From: Escarpia spicata
Lineage: Eukaryota > Annelida > Polychaeta > Sabellida > Siboglinidae
DNA length: 64,000 nucleotides
Direction: 5' to 3'
Assembly (NCBI GenBank): GCA_963995525.1
Contig: OZ023216.1
Location: 35,693,848 to 35,757,847 of the forward strand
Shown: positions 1-13,500 of the stretch, piece after piece
How positions within the stretch are numbered: the stretch's first letter is position 1
Layout of the letters: each line of letters begins with the position of its first letter
Program-made: the position numbers and the translations under genes
Notes under the pieces: model-generated
Told to the model about the DNA's origin: nothing
Databases searched by the model: none
The model's input: only the letters and a program-made list of their open reading frames with translations

Positions 1-16
1 GAGCCCCTCATGCCAC

Positions 17-680
17 ATGAGACCCATGTGCTTGGCAGATAGTTGGAATAGACTTATTAATGATAAAAAGTTCCCGTTTGTCTACGCGATTCCCAGCCCA
101 GTGACGAGTGCCACTGTCATCTCAAGGATGAAATCACTCTTCGTGGACCAGGGAGTGCCACAGCGTGTAGTGAGTGACAATGGAGGTCATTTTACCTCCA
201 AAGTGTTCCGAAAATTTGCTGATCGGTGGTGTTTCGATCATGTGAGAGCAAGCCCACTCTATCCACAATCTAACGGTTTCATTGAGCGACAATTTCAAAC
301 CGTGAAATGCACACTGAAGAAACTTGGGCCGCGATCCGATACACAGATGGCCTTACTCATACTGAGAGTAACGCTGATAGACAGTCACTTACCTTCTCCG
401 GCAGAGTTACTCTATGGCAGAAGAATTGTGTCCAATTTGCCAGTTGTCGTATTGAGTGCAAATGGCTTGAGATGTGCCATCCATACTCGCCTTGATGAAC
501 GGCAAGCATCACGACGCGCGAGGAGTGACAGACCTTCCCGTACTCTCACATGAACAGATCATCTGCACACGTCATCCCGGCAATCATCGGTGGGAGCCCG
601 TCCTTATTATAAACACCTGTCCACAACCACGCTCCTACGATGTTGAATCATCTAGCGGAAGAATTCTGCGACGTAATTGA
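17..680 (+). pseudogene. Ty3/gypsy-type integrase, decayed 3' end of an LTR-retrotransposon pol
   Basis: The first reading frame (17-553) carries the retroviral integrase core. It has the second catalytic Asp in SDNGGHFTS (about residue 54) and the catalytic Glu in SNGFIERQFQTVK. After a frame change near 480-550 the tail continues to about 680 with RSYDVESSSGRILRRN, which matches the C-terminal end of gypsy pol where the chain reads PRSY-V---G--YRRN. The first catalytic Asp and the protease, RT and RNase H parts lie left of the window or are lost. In life this domain inserts the cDNA copy into the chromosome; here it is broken by at least one frameshift and cannot act. The element lies upstream of, and in the same orientation as, the PAM exons. 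Family assignment is confident; the exact clade is not. Confidence 0.8.
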
Positions 681-1478
681 TGAGACATCAGCGAAACAAC
701 CAAACCACACCTGTTGTTGCATGTTGACAACGATGACAGCCAGCACGATGAGAAACCAGAAGCATTTTGAGACAACCGTGTCCACCTCTACCGTTGATGC
801 GCGAGACCCACCAACGCCACTACGCCAGACAACATTTCGCTTTGTGGAGCCAACTCGCACTTGCTCTGGTTGAATTGTTCGAGCTCCATTAAGACTGGAC
901 CTGTGAGGACTGTGCTACTGCACTTGGACTGTGGACTAGGACATTAGTTATAGTGATCATTGACAACTATATACACTATTCTTGGTACTGTAAAGCCCCG
1001 TGAACTAATCTTTGTTCGGAAACAGGTATGTTACATTAATGCACACTATTCATGTGCAGTGACACCCACAGACCGGAGTGACACCATCCCCGACTGTGAG
1101 ACACCTGGGGACTGTTGAGGTGTGAATAAAGGCCTCTACACACATGGTTTGTGCTGTATGTGAATAAATCCATCTATATATATATATATTGAATATTGAT
1201 ACGAAGAACCGAGTATCATTACACTCTTGACTTATGCACCACATAACCCACTTATGGAAATATACAAGTAAGTATAGTATTTACAAAAGTGTATTTTAAT
1301 ATTTAAAATTATATTTATTTGACTTTGTGACCTTATAAAGCCATCCCCAGCAGTTGTTCATTAAAAGTCATTTCGGTGGGAAAGATGGTAGAATAACTAG
1401 TCACTTTATGCTACATAATGTAATTTTATAATATAATGGACTTTGTATGTTTACGTGCATGTCGGCTATCTTGTCCAG
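681..1478. other. Tail of the gypsy element with possible LTR remnant; PAM intron
   Basis: No gene. The stretch follows the pol end and holds two AATAAA signals (about 1125 and 1163) and a short TA run near 1178-1190, as an LTR would, but no second LTR is in the window to prove it. The last part, ending in a pyrimidine-rich tract and AG at 1477-1478, is the PAM intron acceptor. Confidence 0.4.
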
Positions 1479-1561
1479 GTACTGCAATGCAAGGGTGATG
1501 AAGTTCTCTAAAGACGGCAAGTTGCTGCACAAATGGGGAACTCAGAGCAACAGTGTCTCCG
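1479..1561 (+). CDS. PAM: PAM exon: PAL domain, NHL-type strand segment
   Basis: After acceptor CAG (1476-1478), one base completes a Gly codon; then YCNARVMKFSKDGKLLHKWG follows, aligning with the vertebrate PAL stretch DGYCNSRIVQFS-SGKF--QWG. The donor is GTGAGC at 1562. The exon is 83 bases, entering in phase 2 and leaving in phase 1. No earlier PAM exon is visible to the left. Confidence 0.88.
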
Positions 1562-4500
1562 GTGAGCTAGAAACTGCACCAGTTTCATCTGTTTTGTAAT
1601 ACGAGAGAGAGAGAGAGAGAGAGAGAGAGGCAGAGAGAGGCAGAGAGAGGCAGAGAGAGGCAGAGAGAGAGAGAGGCAGAGAGGCAGAGAGGCAGAGAGA
1701 GGCTTGGCGATAATGTTTTAAAACAGGCTGACTAGTTTTATGAGACCTCATTAGACCATTTGTAACCACAATATATACAATACAGACTAGTCATTTAATA
1801 GAACGTTGCTGAGCACAGGAAACAACTAGACTAGAATTGTAATAGGGTATTTGATTTAGACAAGAAATATAAGAAACGTTGATCTTTTCGTGTACAGCAT
1901 ATCAAATGCTGTTGGAATAATAACTAAAGCTACAAAAATGCTGAGTAAATCATCCCTTGTGACATTATATTATTGTGGAGCACAGTAGCGCAGTAGTAAG
2001 AGCTTCAGACTCTCAACTGAGAGAATCCGGGTTCGAATTCTGTGCGGTGGTGTCGAACCTTTGAGCAACTTAGTCTACTCTACATTGCTTCAGTTCACTC
2101 AGCTGTATGAATGAGTACCTGGCTATAGACTATGGATATTTGTGTACAAATAGTCTTCATGCATTAATTGCAGTGTGGCTGAATGCTTCCTGGAGAAGTC
2201 GAGACGGCGTTCGATTGAACTGGTCTGCCAGGGAGTGTAAAGCACTTTGAGCAGTCATGAAATTACATATGTATTGCATGAATTGAGTGGGAAAATCAGC
2301 CACTCATGACTTAGCACCTCTCATTATTGGAACTAAGATTATATATGTTTACAATGTACCATTGAATGTATTATATCATAGTTTCCATAATAAACCATCA
2401 TAATCATCAGTCATAATGATATAGTTGGGTGGAATTCCACAAGAGGGCAGCAGTGAAGGATGTTCCCACCAGAAGACAAGGCTACAGTTGTATTTCAATT
2501 AGTCGCATGACTAAGGTTTGCCGCCTAAGGGCAGGAGGAGAGAATTGGTTCGGGTAGTGGACGGCAGAGTGAAGTGCAGTTTTAAGTGTATTATACTGTA
2601 ATTTTCTGTATAGTGCTATCTTTAATTTTACATTTGTTAACTTTTGCTGCTTTGAATAAATATTGTGATTGAGATACATGACTGCATTACATATTTTTTA
2701 TTAGTGTAAGTTAATCTCTTCCAAAAACGTTATATGCCGTTTCCTATTGAAAAATGCAATAGGGGGCGGTAGAACACTATTCATATTTTGAAAGTTTATT
2801 TAGGGTTACACCATCTTCGTCACATGTCTGTCGATGATTGTTTTGTATTTAAGTTATCACTTTATATGGTACAAATGTAAAAATCGGGCACTGATCAAAG
2901 TCAAGTTGTTAACACATACACTGTCACTTTATGTTGTTTGAATAATTTTTGTTTTGGGGGATGATGATGCGGATCTACATTTGCGCTCATGTCTGGATAA
3001 TCACCCACCCTCCAGTTTTAGAATATCTCAACTTAATCACCCATGGTGATGGACGATAATGCAGTTAAATATGGGATTTCTTCTTTGTGATATTTTTATA
3101 AATGTGTTAATTTTATTTTACTGTAATAAATTTGTAAAATTGTATGAGTTCTTCTGTGGCCATTTGAAGACCTACAAATGGGGCCATTTTGGCATAACAA
3201 TATAAAAACAATTCACGACAACAGTTCAAAGCTAAAAACTAAAATTATAGGAATATCTGGAAGCCTCCTTTTAGGTTTTTATATTGAATATATACCCCAA
3301 GGTATAGTTGGGTGAAAAAACTAACTGTCTACTCCCACCCATTGTGGTGAGAATCTGGCTTTTTTTTATCAAAAGTTCTGGGTGGTATGTGTGCTAGTCT
3401 CTCTGAAAAAAAGAATTTTGCTAAATGAGCATTAAAAATATACTTTCCTGCCACAGAACCCTTCCTTAGTCGATTTTTAGAAAAAGAAAGTTAACAAACA
3501 TTATAAGTCAGAGAAATCTTTTTGGAGAAAACTGAAAAAATTCTGCCCTTATTACCCGGTATGTCATGTCTGTCACACCCTATTTTCCAAAAAAGTAAGG
3601 AGAAAAATATGCTATACAGTATATGACCTATTTGCAATTCACATATACAAAATCATTAATCCAGTCCAGAAAGTCCATCTCGCTGCAAATTAGGAGACTG
3701 TGTTCCAGTAGGCCAGAAAATCCGATGATGTCCACCCATCTACTATTGACTTTAACCCACTAGACTTCATAAGAGTGGATCCCCTAGTCGTTCCACCTCG
3801 TCAGATCATCAAGAATACCATTTGAAAGTAAAACATGAGAGATCCTTGAGAATTACTACAAACAAGACAGGTCATAACATTGTGTTTGATTAAGCTTTAT
3901 GTAATCACATTTCTGGTAGCCATTTTGAAATTCATGTAGTCAGATCTTCAGTTATTGGTATATAAAAGTAATCACAATTTGCGTAAAGAAAGTGATTGAG
4001 ATCATGTAAACCAACAGCCCAACAAAGTAAAGAGACAGTTTAAAAATAAAGTTTGTTTTATTTACTTAGTCCTTTCTGTTGTGTCTGTCACAGTTGCTTC
4101 CGAGCCAGTCAAATGGGTTTTTTGTTCTCCAGAGTGGAATCTATGGAATTCAGTGCTCAATGAGAGGCATCTTGAGTTAGGTGTGAGGTGTAAGACAGGC
4201 CCATACAATTAATACATTTTTCTATGGGGAAAAACAAATCTGGGTGGAACTTTTCCAACAGGATTTTGAAAAAGGGACAACATTTTGCAATGTTAGCACT
4301 ATCATTCAACCATTTCAATGGAAAACCTAATACTTCTAAGTTTCCCTGGTCGGTACCATTACAATACACCTCTACAAGCAAAAATAATAATTACCATTGT
4401 AGAATTTTTTGTTGGTCACAGGATTTATAAATGTTACAGATGTGACACCAAAATGCGAATGATCTATTTCATTATCCTAAATAATAAACACCAGGCAATA

Positions 4501-7500
4501 AGTTATCTTAAACTTGTCATTTTGTATACTTTCAAACACCATATAGGAAAAAAATTATTTTGAGAAAGAAAATGTTTCATTCCCAATTTTTACACATGTT
4601 CCATTTTACGTGACTGCTCACATGTCTTTTTAGTTTAAAGAAACACACAGCAAGTTCTTGCAGTCATTGAAAATAACCATAGATATTTTCTTTTTCAGCC
4701 AATGGCTTTCCACCACCATCAACATTTGACCTTCCTCATTCGTTGACGACCCTTGAGAACAAAGGCTTGGTGTGCGTTGCAGACCGGGAAAATGGCAGAA
4801 TACAGTGCTTTGATCTTGATGGGCAGTTTGTTCGTGAGATGCATCCAGCAAGTTTTGCGGGAACTGTTTACGGAGTTCAGTACAGACAGGCAAATGGTTG
4901 GTTTGACTTTTTTATATTTGCAACAAGTCAACCTGAAATCTTGAGGTCCTAAATAAATGTCTTGATAATGTAAAATTATATTCAGCATGCTGCTTTAACT
5001 ACATTTGAACTTAAAAGCAATATTGAGCTGTGGACTTTTTTATAATGCAGTCAATATCTAGATATCAAAGTTTTGCATTTATAGGTATATGATTTAGTTG
5101 CATATTCAAAATTAATTTGATTTGTGGTGCTTAATTAACCATAATTAATAGATAATAATAATTTAAAGGAAAATCCCAAACCCAAAATATACCTGAAATA
5201 TTTACTCTATGAATTACATAATTAAGTCCAAAATATTTACTCGCACTATGTCCTGATTATAGCATACACATCTCTTAGATAAATTAATGTAAACAAACAA
5301 GTATCACAAGCCATTAGTGGCTAAGGTAATACACACAGAATTATATTACTGAACATCCTTCAGGATTGTTAATTTTATTAGATCAGTTTCTTTTTATTAT
5401 ATTTAAACATGATCAGTTACCTTTGTAGAGGCTTTCGCCTGTATATCATGCAAGCTTCATCAGTACATATGACGTTCTGGTCAGGTAACGTTATCAACGG
5501 ACGTACGGTCAGGTAACGTCTCAAACCATTCAACAACAGAGAATCACATTATAAATTGGAAGGGATAAAAATAGTATGTAGGGAAACAAAAGAGAAGAAA
5601 ACTAACCAAAGAAAGACGCTTAGCTGTATTTGCAAACAGAAACACTGATCAATCAAGATATGGGCAGGTACAAATTATCACTCGTTAAAAAGAACACTAT
5701 GTCAGTGTTAAGCATGTGATGGCCATTTGTAGGTTTGTTGTTTGCGGTGAACGGCCCAAATTCGTACAGTGATCCCATCATGCAACTGGGCTTTGCCCTC
5801 GATCCAAGCTCTGGGATGTTGCTTGAGACATTTCAACCACATTCGATGGTAGGTGTAGGAACTTGCCCAGCATGTCGGGGGACATTGAATCTTGCAAAGG
5901 CAATGTTACACAATGTATTATGCTAGTTAACCAAATATTTTTAGGTTATACTCGTATATATATATAATATATATATATATATAATATATATATGAAGGGT
6001 TCCAGGACATAATGAAATATAGGCATTTTCTTTGTTTTGAAAAAAAGTAACTTTTGTGCTTCATCCTCAAAGTTTCGATAACAACATGCAAATTAAGTTG
6101 ATATATATTTAGAATCCAAGATCATAGAGAATTTTTACAAATTCTGCAATATTTGTTGCATATTGGTTAAACAAAATGTGATTTTAAGTCATGTCTTTTA
6201 GTCATTCCGCATAGCTTCAGCAAGGCCATGCTGATTGCCTGAAAATGGATATATCGTGTTTTGATTAAAAAGTCATTACTTATTGTGTTTTGAAAACAAA
6301 TGCTCTTTTGTGCATGTCGTTTAATGGAGATTTATTGTTTTTTTAAATAAATTATATACTATCTTAGCTCACCACATGTTTAAAGAAACGGCTCGTCCTG
6401 GTTTGAGTAAAATTTCAAAAATGATGTTTATCACATTTTGCCCTGAAACTTTTCAGATATATATATATAAAAGCCGGTATGTAACGAAGTACATTTACTT
6501 CATTACTTTACTTCAGTAGAAAAGTTTACTTTTCTTAAGTAACGAAGTACAATTTTTAGTCCTTTGGCCGAAGGTCCAAGGGACTATTGCCATCACTCTG
6601 CGTCCGCCGTCTGCTGTTAGCTGTCGTATCTCAGAAACCGTTCAGCAACTTTTTCTCTAATTTTGCATAGACATATCTTAGGGCACTGCCACTATGCAAA
6701 AGAAATCTGTATTTGATTGAATCATTTTTAGGGCCTCCAAGGACCCCAAAACTGGTAAAAATGTAACATTTGGCCTATTTTTTTCAAAAACTGTTCAGCA
6801 ACTTTTTTTCTCATTTTGCATAGATGTATCTTAGGGTGCTGCCACTATATACAAGAAATCTGTATTTGATTGAATCATTCTAAGGGCACCTAAGGGGCCC
6901 CCAAAGTGCAAAAGTTTTACATTATCTAGTGATGTGGTTTTGAGAAGGGCCCTTGAGACCACCCCCAACAGTAGATTTTGTTTAATTGAGACCTTGACTA
7001 ATCTTTAATTGGTCACAGCGTCCAGGCAGAGTAGACACCTCCAACAGTAGATTTTGTTTAATGTGCCACAAAGTCAACACCACTGTTCCATTGAGACCTT
7101 GACTAATAATAATAATATATTTTATTTGGTATAGCGCCACATCCAGTATTGTCTGTGGCGCTTCACAACATATTAAAATACATAAAAATTGTAGAATTGC
7201 AATAAATATGTATATGTATATTAATTTAAAATAAATATTAGTGGTAAAGAATAAAATAAATAAATACATACATATTGAATAATGTAGAATTTCTAAATAA
7301 AGAAGTAAATAAATAGCAGTTATTCATCAAAATTAAATAATATTAATAATAATCAATCTAGCACAATAACTATATAAAATAATACTAATAAATAAATATA
7401 TATCTGTATGATTAATAGTAATAAATAATTTAGTAAAACATTTGATATAAAATAGTCTACGTGAGGAATAATGAATAATCATTATACGAATATGATAACT

Positions 7501-10500
7501 AATTAAAATTGGTTTTAGTAGAGGGCAGTGTTCATGCAGAGTGGCACTAATATGAATCACAAAAGAAATGTGTCTTCAGACGACATTTGAAACTGGCGAG
7601 AGTGTCACAGGTTTTACACCACTTAGTAAAGTGTTCCATAGGGACGCAGCAGCTACAGCGAACGAGCCGTCCCCAGCCTTGACACGAGTGCGCTTCACTT
7701 CCAACATGTTATTGCTCGCAGAGCGCAGTGCACTTGCCGGTTGATATGGGTGCACGAGTTCACAAAGGTACACGGGCGCGTCATTGTGCATGGCTTTGTA
7801 CGTGAGTACCAGTATCTTGTAATCCACTCTGCGCGCAACAGGCAGCCAACGAAGTTCGCGTAACAGGGGCGTGGCGCTGTCACTACGTGGACGACGCAGG
7901 ATCAGTCTGGCAGCCGAGTTGTGTATTCGTTGCAGACGCACGATGTTAACTGCAGACGTGCCGTACAAGAGTACGTTGCAGTAGTCAATCCGCGATGTGA
8001 TGATGGCATTGACTACGCGTTCCTTTGTTGGTTTGGGTAAAAAACAGCTAATCTGATTGATGTGGCGGAGGTAGAATGAGCATGCGCTGACTGTTTGAGA
8101 CACTTGCTTTTTCATATCTAGGCCTAGGTGCCTGTCAATGAAGACACCGAGACTTGAACACATCTTGAAGCTGTAATTATAGAACCACCAACGCGAATCA
8201 CAGTGCCATCAACGATTGCATCCGCAGACTTGGGTACAATCGGAAGATACTGTGTCTTGCCGTCGTTCATGCACATAGAATTCCATGCCATCCAGTTCTT
8301 TATTTCACCCAAACAGTCCTCCATTTGCTGAACCGCAGCCGTTAAAGTGGAATGATTCAGGTCGAAATGTGAGTAGATCTGTAAGTCGTCAGCATAGTGG
8401 TGGAAGAAGAGTCCATGGGCTCGAATAATGTCACCGATAGGTTGGACATATAATGAAAAGAGCAGTGGTCCAAGGACGGAGCCTTGCGGGACACCTGTCG
8501 TTAGAGTAGTAATACTCGACGATTGGTCACCGATTACAATTCGCTGCATCTGGTCTTGCAGGTACGATGTCATCCAGTCCAGTGCTTTTCCAACAAAGCC
8601 ATAGCGCAAACGTAGATGCTTAATCAAGATGTCATGGTTGATAGTATCGAAGGTGGCACTAAAATCAACGAGAACCAAGATGGTTCCTTGTTTATTGTCC
8701 ATGGCTGTTTTGATGGCACTTGTAACGTACAGTAGCGTGGTTTCGGTTGAATGTTTTTTTCGATATGCCGACTGAAAGCACTCAACCATTTGCTGGTCAG
8801 ACACATGCGCCATTATCCTAAGCGCGACCACTTTCTCAATTACTTTGGATAATTGTGTAAGGTTGCTCACAGGTCGATAACTGCTCAGAATGTCTTTGTC
8901 AAGTGATGGTTTCTTCAAAAGCGGACGGACAATTGCATGCTTCAGCGACTTTGGCATGACTGCCTCGTCCAGCGAAGCATTTGTAATCCGTGTAATGACA
9001 GACACAATACTTGTCATATTGTCTCTTAGCTGAATTGCAGGCAGAGGATCCAACGCGCACGTTTTGCCAGTAGTACCACAAATCGCTGTGATCTCTGTGT
9101 TCGTTGTTGGATCGAACGCATGGATACTCTCAGTGAAACAACGTCTTTCATCTGTTGGCCTATCGATGATGTTGAAACATTGCAGACCTGACAGGAGCTT
9201 GTCAATCTTTTTACTAAAGAAATGTGAAATTTTTTCGCGTCTTTGGGCTGTCAAGTGGAATTCAGGGTGTTCCTGTATGCGGTGGCCATCAAGCGATCTC
9301 AGTAATCGAAACATGATTTTGTTGTTTGCCTTCTCCAGGCGGTTTTGATAATAATCCGTTTTGCGTGCTGATATCAAAGCAGTGCATCCTTCACGAGCGG
9401 TGACATATGATTGCCGATGAATCTCCAGTTTAGTTCTTCTCCACACATTCTCCCGTTTCCGCTTCTTATCCCTGGCGTCATCGATGTCAGAGTCGTACCA
9501 GGGATGTGGTGCACTGTCTCTTACTTTTACATTGCATAACGGGGCATGTTTGTCAAGGCACTCAGTGAGACAGGTGTTGTACATCTCCACCAAATCCTCT
9601 GCTTGTCGATATCGTTTCGGAGTGCATCTGTTTCAATGTTCCTGAAATTCCGCTTTGTAATCGTCTTAGTTTTTACTGCAGGCTTCAGTGCTCTTAGTGT
9701 GAGTTCAATGCGATGGTGGTCAGACAGAGAGTCAGGATAGGATGCACAGTAACGGAAATAATGAAGTCGTCATCAGTTTGACTGATAACAAGATCCAATA
9801 TATGTTCAGTTTGGTGCGTTGGCGAATGTACATGTTGAGTTAGATTGAAAGATTCACATAGAGTGCGAAGTGGTTCTGATTTGAGGGTATCATCAAAATG
9901 AACATTGAAATCACCAATGAATACAGTAGGAACAACGGAGATGGATGCCTCGATGAATAGCTGCTCAAGTTCAGCGTAAAAATTCGATATTGTTCCAGAT
10001 GTCTTACTTGATGCAGACGGGTGATAAGTGACCCAGATATTGTATTTCAACAAGGACGGGTTGGTGAGTTGCAGACGGAGAAGTTCGATGGTTGTGAGTG
10101 GCAGCTTTGGGAGGATCTTGGTGTTGAAGGTATTTCGATGAACTATGGCAACTCCGCCGCTATGACCAGAGGCACGTGCTACATAATTGAATGTGTAGCC
10201 GGGAGGCGTCAGTTCAGCCACAATCGCTTCGTCTCCAGTTTTTTTTAGCCACGTCTCGGTGATGGCCAAAACATCCCAATCGTGTTGGATAATTTCCTCA
10301 TTTATAGTCAGCGTCTTATTTTTCACAGATCTTGCATTGATCAATGCGATGTTGGTGTAACGATTCTTAAAATCCTTATCATCAGTTTGACAAAACGACA
10401 GTTTCACACGTGTAATGTTTGCGTTGTTGACACCGCGTTGGTGATAAGTGGGTGTAAAGCCGGGCCGACGTCCAATTACTGGACGTATTGTACGATGGCG

Positions 10501-13500
10501 ATTGCGACCGGCTCTGCAACCTCGTGTGACCGCACAAATTCCATTGTCCTTTAACGTGTCGAACAAAGGCTGAGGCAACCTTCCGCCAGTGACACTCGCA
10601 ATGTTATGGGCGAATAGTTCCTGCCAAGTGTAGGTCACCATGGGTACAGGTGTGCCACCGGAATAAAAGTCGCAGAAATACGCGCACATATAAAACCAAT
10701 AACACGAACGAACAGTTCCGTGCATTCAGGGTAATATTATCAAAACGATGTTCAAATCTCACCAGTGTCATAGTAATACAAATAAGTAAAATTCAAGTTT
10801 AAACACAAATAAATAGCTGCCACTGTGGCGCTTGTCACATGATCTATCAAATATCACTAATCTTTAATTGGTCACAGTGCCCAGGCAGAGTAGACACACT
10901 TGACCCCTGTTAGACTGAACAGTTGCCTAACACTTTTTATCTTCAAAACTATTGATTTTCTATAATTGCAAGTTGTGTTTATTTTGATGTTCATTTAATT
11001 ATTATAAAATGGTGTGACTGTGGTGTCTATTGGTTAAAGATGTATTGTCTGTAGAAACCTGTAGGAGACAAACATAGACAATTAATATTCTGTCACCTGT
11101 AGGTGACAAACATAGAAAATTTATATTCTGGACAACTATAGAGTGAAATATCCTACACTTTATTGATAGCAAATGCATTCTACTGTTCTGTTTACGCTTG
11201 CCATGCCTTGTGTAGACATGGTATTGTGTAAATCAATTGAATCAATATAGACTAATAATTACAGATTCACAATAAAGTTGACACCTGAAACAACCAAATG
11301 TCAACCATTAGAAGAGTTGACATAGTTCCGCTATACACAAGCAAGAAATCTGTATTTGATTGAATCATTCTAGTGTCATCAGCATATAGTAGAACATACA
11401 TTTTCTACATCATCATCATCATCAAGGTTGTTGTAAATGTCACCAGCTGCCATGTCAAGTCCGTTATAATTGTGACTAACAGTGTTCAAAATGATTCAGG
11501 TAAATAGCAAATAACAAAGGACACAAGTTTTCTCCTTGCCATACCTATACATCACATGAAAACAAGGCTGACACAGCCTGGCCCTGATTTATACATGATT
11601 TGGCATTTTGGTATATGTTGTATACAACTGTCAACACAATACCATTAATACTGCATGAAATTATCTTAAACCACAGGGAGGACTGGTCTACTAAATCAAA
11701 TGCTTTCTTAGAATCGATGAAGGCACAATAAAGCCTTTTGCGTCGAGACAAATACAATTCAACCAATACCCCTATTTGAACACTGCCTGTTCTTCACCTA
11801 TTCGCTTTGTTTCCGTATGTGGTCAGTCTGGTGTTCTGAACAATCAGTAAGGATTAATGAACACTTGTGCAGAATGTCATCCACTTGGCAGGTTTAATTG
11901 ATCTATTCAGCAATGAGTACACTGCTTAGGCCTCACTCTGGACACTGTCACTCACAGTGTTGTGTATTGTTTTAGTTGGTGCATTGAGCTAATCTACTTT
12001 ACCATGAATCAGTGGTGGCTCTGGTTGTGTATTACACCCAGCTGTGGAGCTAAGATTCTCTGCCTGCTATTGTTTGATGGAAACTGTGACTAATGTGTAA
12101 TTGGTCACTGGCAGTAGCTTGTGTCAACAGACAGCATTAATCCACTAGACCCCTGTTAAACTGAACAATTGCCTGTAGGTTTTAAACTGTGTCAAACACT
12201 GAGTCTACCTTTTGCTCTCAAATAATCTGTCCTCTTAGTTTTACACATGAAGACATAATCTGGCATAACTTGATAAGTCTTTGTAGCAGCACATTTGTAC
12301 TTCCAGTGTATCATTGCAACTTAACATACATATTACATACTGTGTGCCACATTTGAATGTTGTGCATGTAATATTTCCATGCAATCCATTTGCATATATA
12401 ATGTAAAACTTCAACAGCCGTTTTCTTCATTTTCACTTTTTGATCCCTACCATGTTCAATGCTCCATAACTTCGCCAATTTTTGTAGGAGTCATAATTTT
12501 TGAAACCGTGTAAAGCACCCTACCAAACCTTTACAAGGATGTAAGAAAACAATGTTACAATTTTTCCGACTTATCACTCATTTGGTCAGCCGGGGTCACA
12601 TATAGACGTATTAGTCCAAAGGACTTCAGGGCCACTTGGCCCATTTTTATTTTAAGTACTTTTACTTGTAACAAAGTACAAATAATGTGTACTTTTCCAG
12701 AATGTAACAAGGTATTCTTAATTCTGAGTAAATTTTTTAAAGCTCCTAAAATGTTTTGAACGCACAATCCGTGCCAGGAGCTGAAACTGTTTGCCACCAG
12801 CACAGATTAATTTATAGATATCAGTGGGAACAACACACTGTAGCATTTTCTGATTAGTAAATTCACTACCATTGATCGGAATGATCACCAGGTGGCATGT
12901 AACTTGTAAGTTGCAAATACTTTTTCGAGCCATTTAAGCAGCGAGTTACAACATCCAAAGCTGTTTTTGTTATCAATGTTAAAGATGTAGCTTATAAACA
13001 GGAACAAAGTTAAACTAATTATGCTTGTTGTGTGCACCAGTGTATCAGATATGTTCAATGTACAAGACATCGCCACTGAGTGACTGAGCATGCAGCAGTA
13101 ACAACATATTATTCGATTGTTTTTCAATATGGACTCTCAACTAACTAAAATGTTCACCAGCTAGTATGTGTTATTTTGTGTAATACTGTAGTTAACTAAA
13201 TAAAGCTCTTGTTTGGTTTATATGCTAAATGACCTTGTGAATGTTTTGTTTTACTTGCAATCAGGGCCTCACCCAGGATCAAATTTTTGCCAGTCCAAAT
13301 TTGTTTCAACATGCTACAAAGCGAGGTCGGGCATGTGATCGGACGCGCGATCGAACGTATTGAATGAGAATTCCTAATTTGTATGTCTATTTTTTGTTCA
13401 AAGCATGTGATTCACATTTTAATGCCATTTACGATATAGCACAAATAAGTTGTTTAATTAGAACCCATTTAATTGCCACAATTTTCAAAATTACTAACAA

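Larger units (their letters stand above)
7108..10855 (-). mobile_element. Near full-length L2/CR1-type LINE with 6-bp target duplication
   Basis: The element is bounded by ACTAAT at 7102-7107 and at 10856-10861. Removing it restores the uninterrupted host repeat seen at 20395-20420 (GACTAAT followed by TTTAATTGGTCACAG), so the ends are well fixed. On the minus strand it has a 5' region, an endonuclease frame, a reverse transcriptase frame, a C-terminal region, and a 3' end with a (TTA)n tail after an AATAAA-like signal. The short TTA-type tail and ITETW/YADDL-type motifs fit the L2/CR1 group. Two frame changes (near 9745 and 8140) inactivate it. Confidence 0.9.

Noticed and set aside
1542..1769. 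Minus-strand Leu/Ser-rich open frame
   Set aside because: It is the translation of the GA microsatellite, not a protein.
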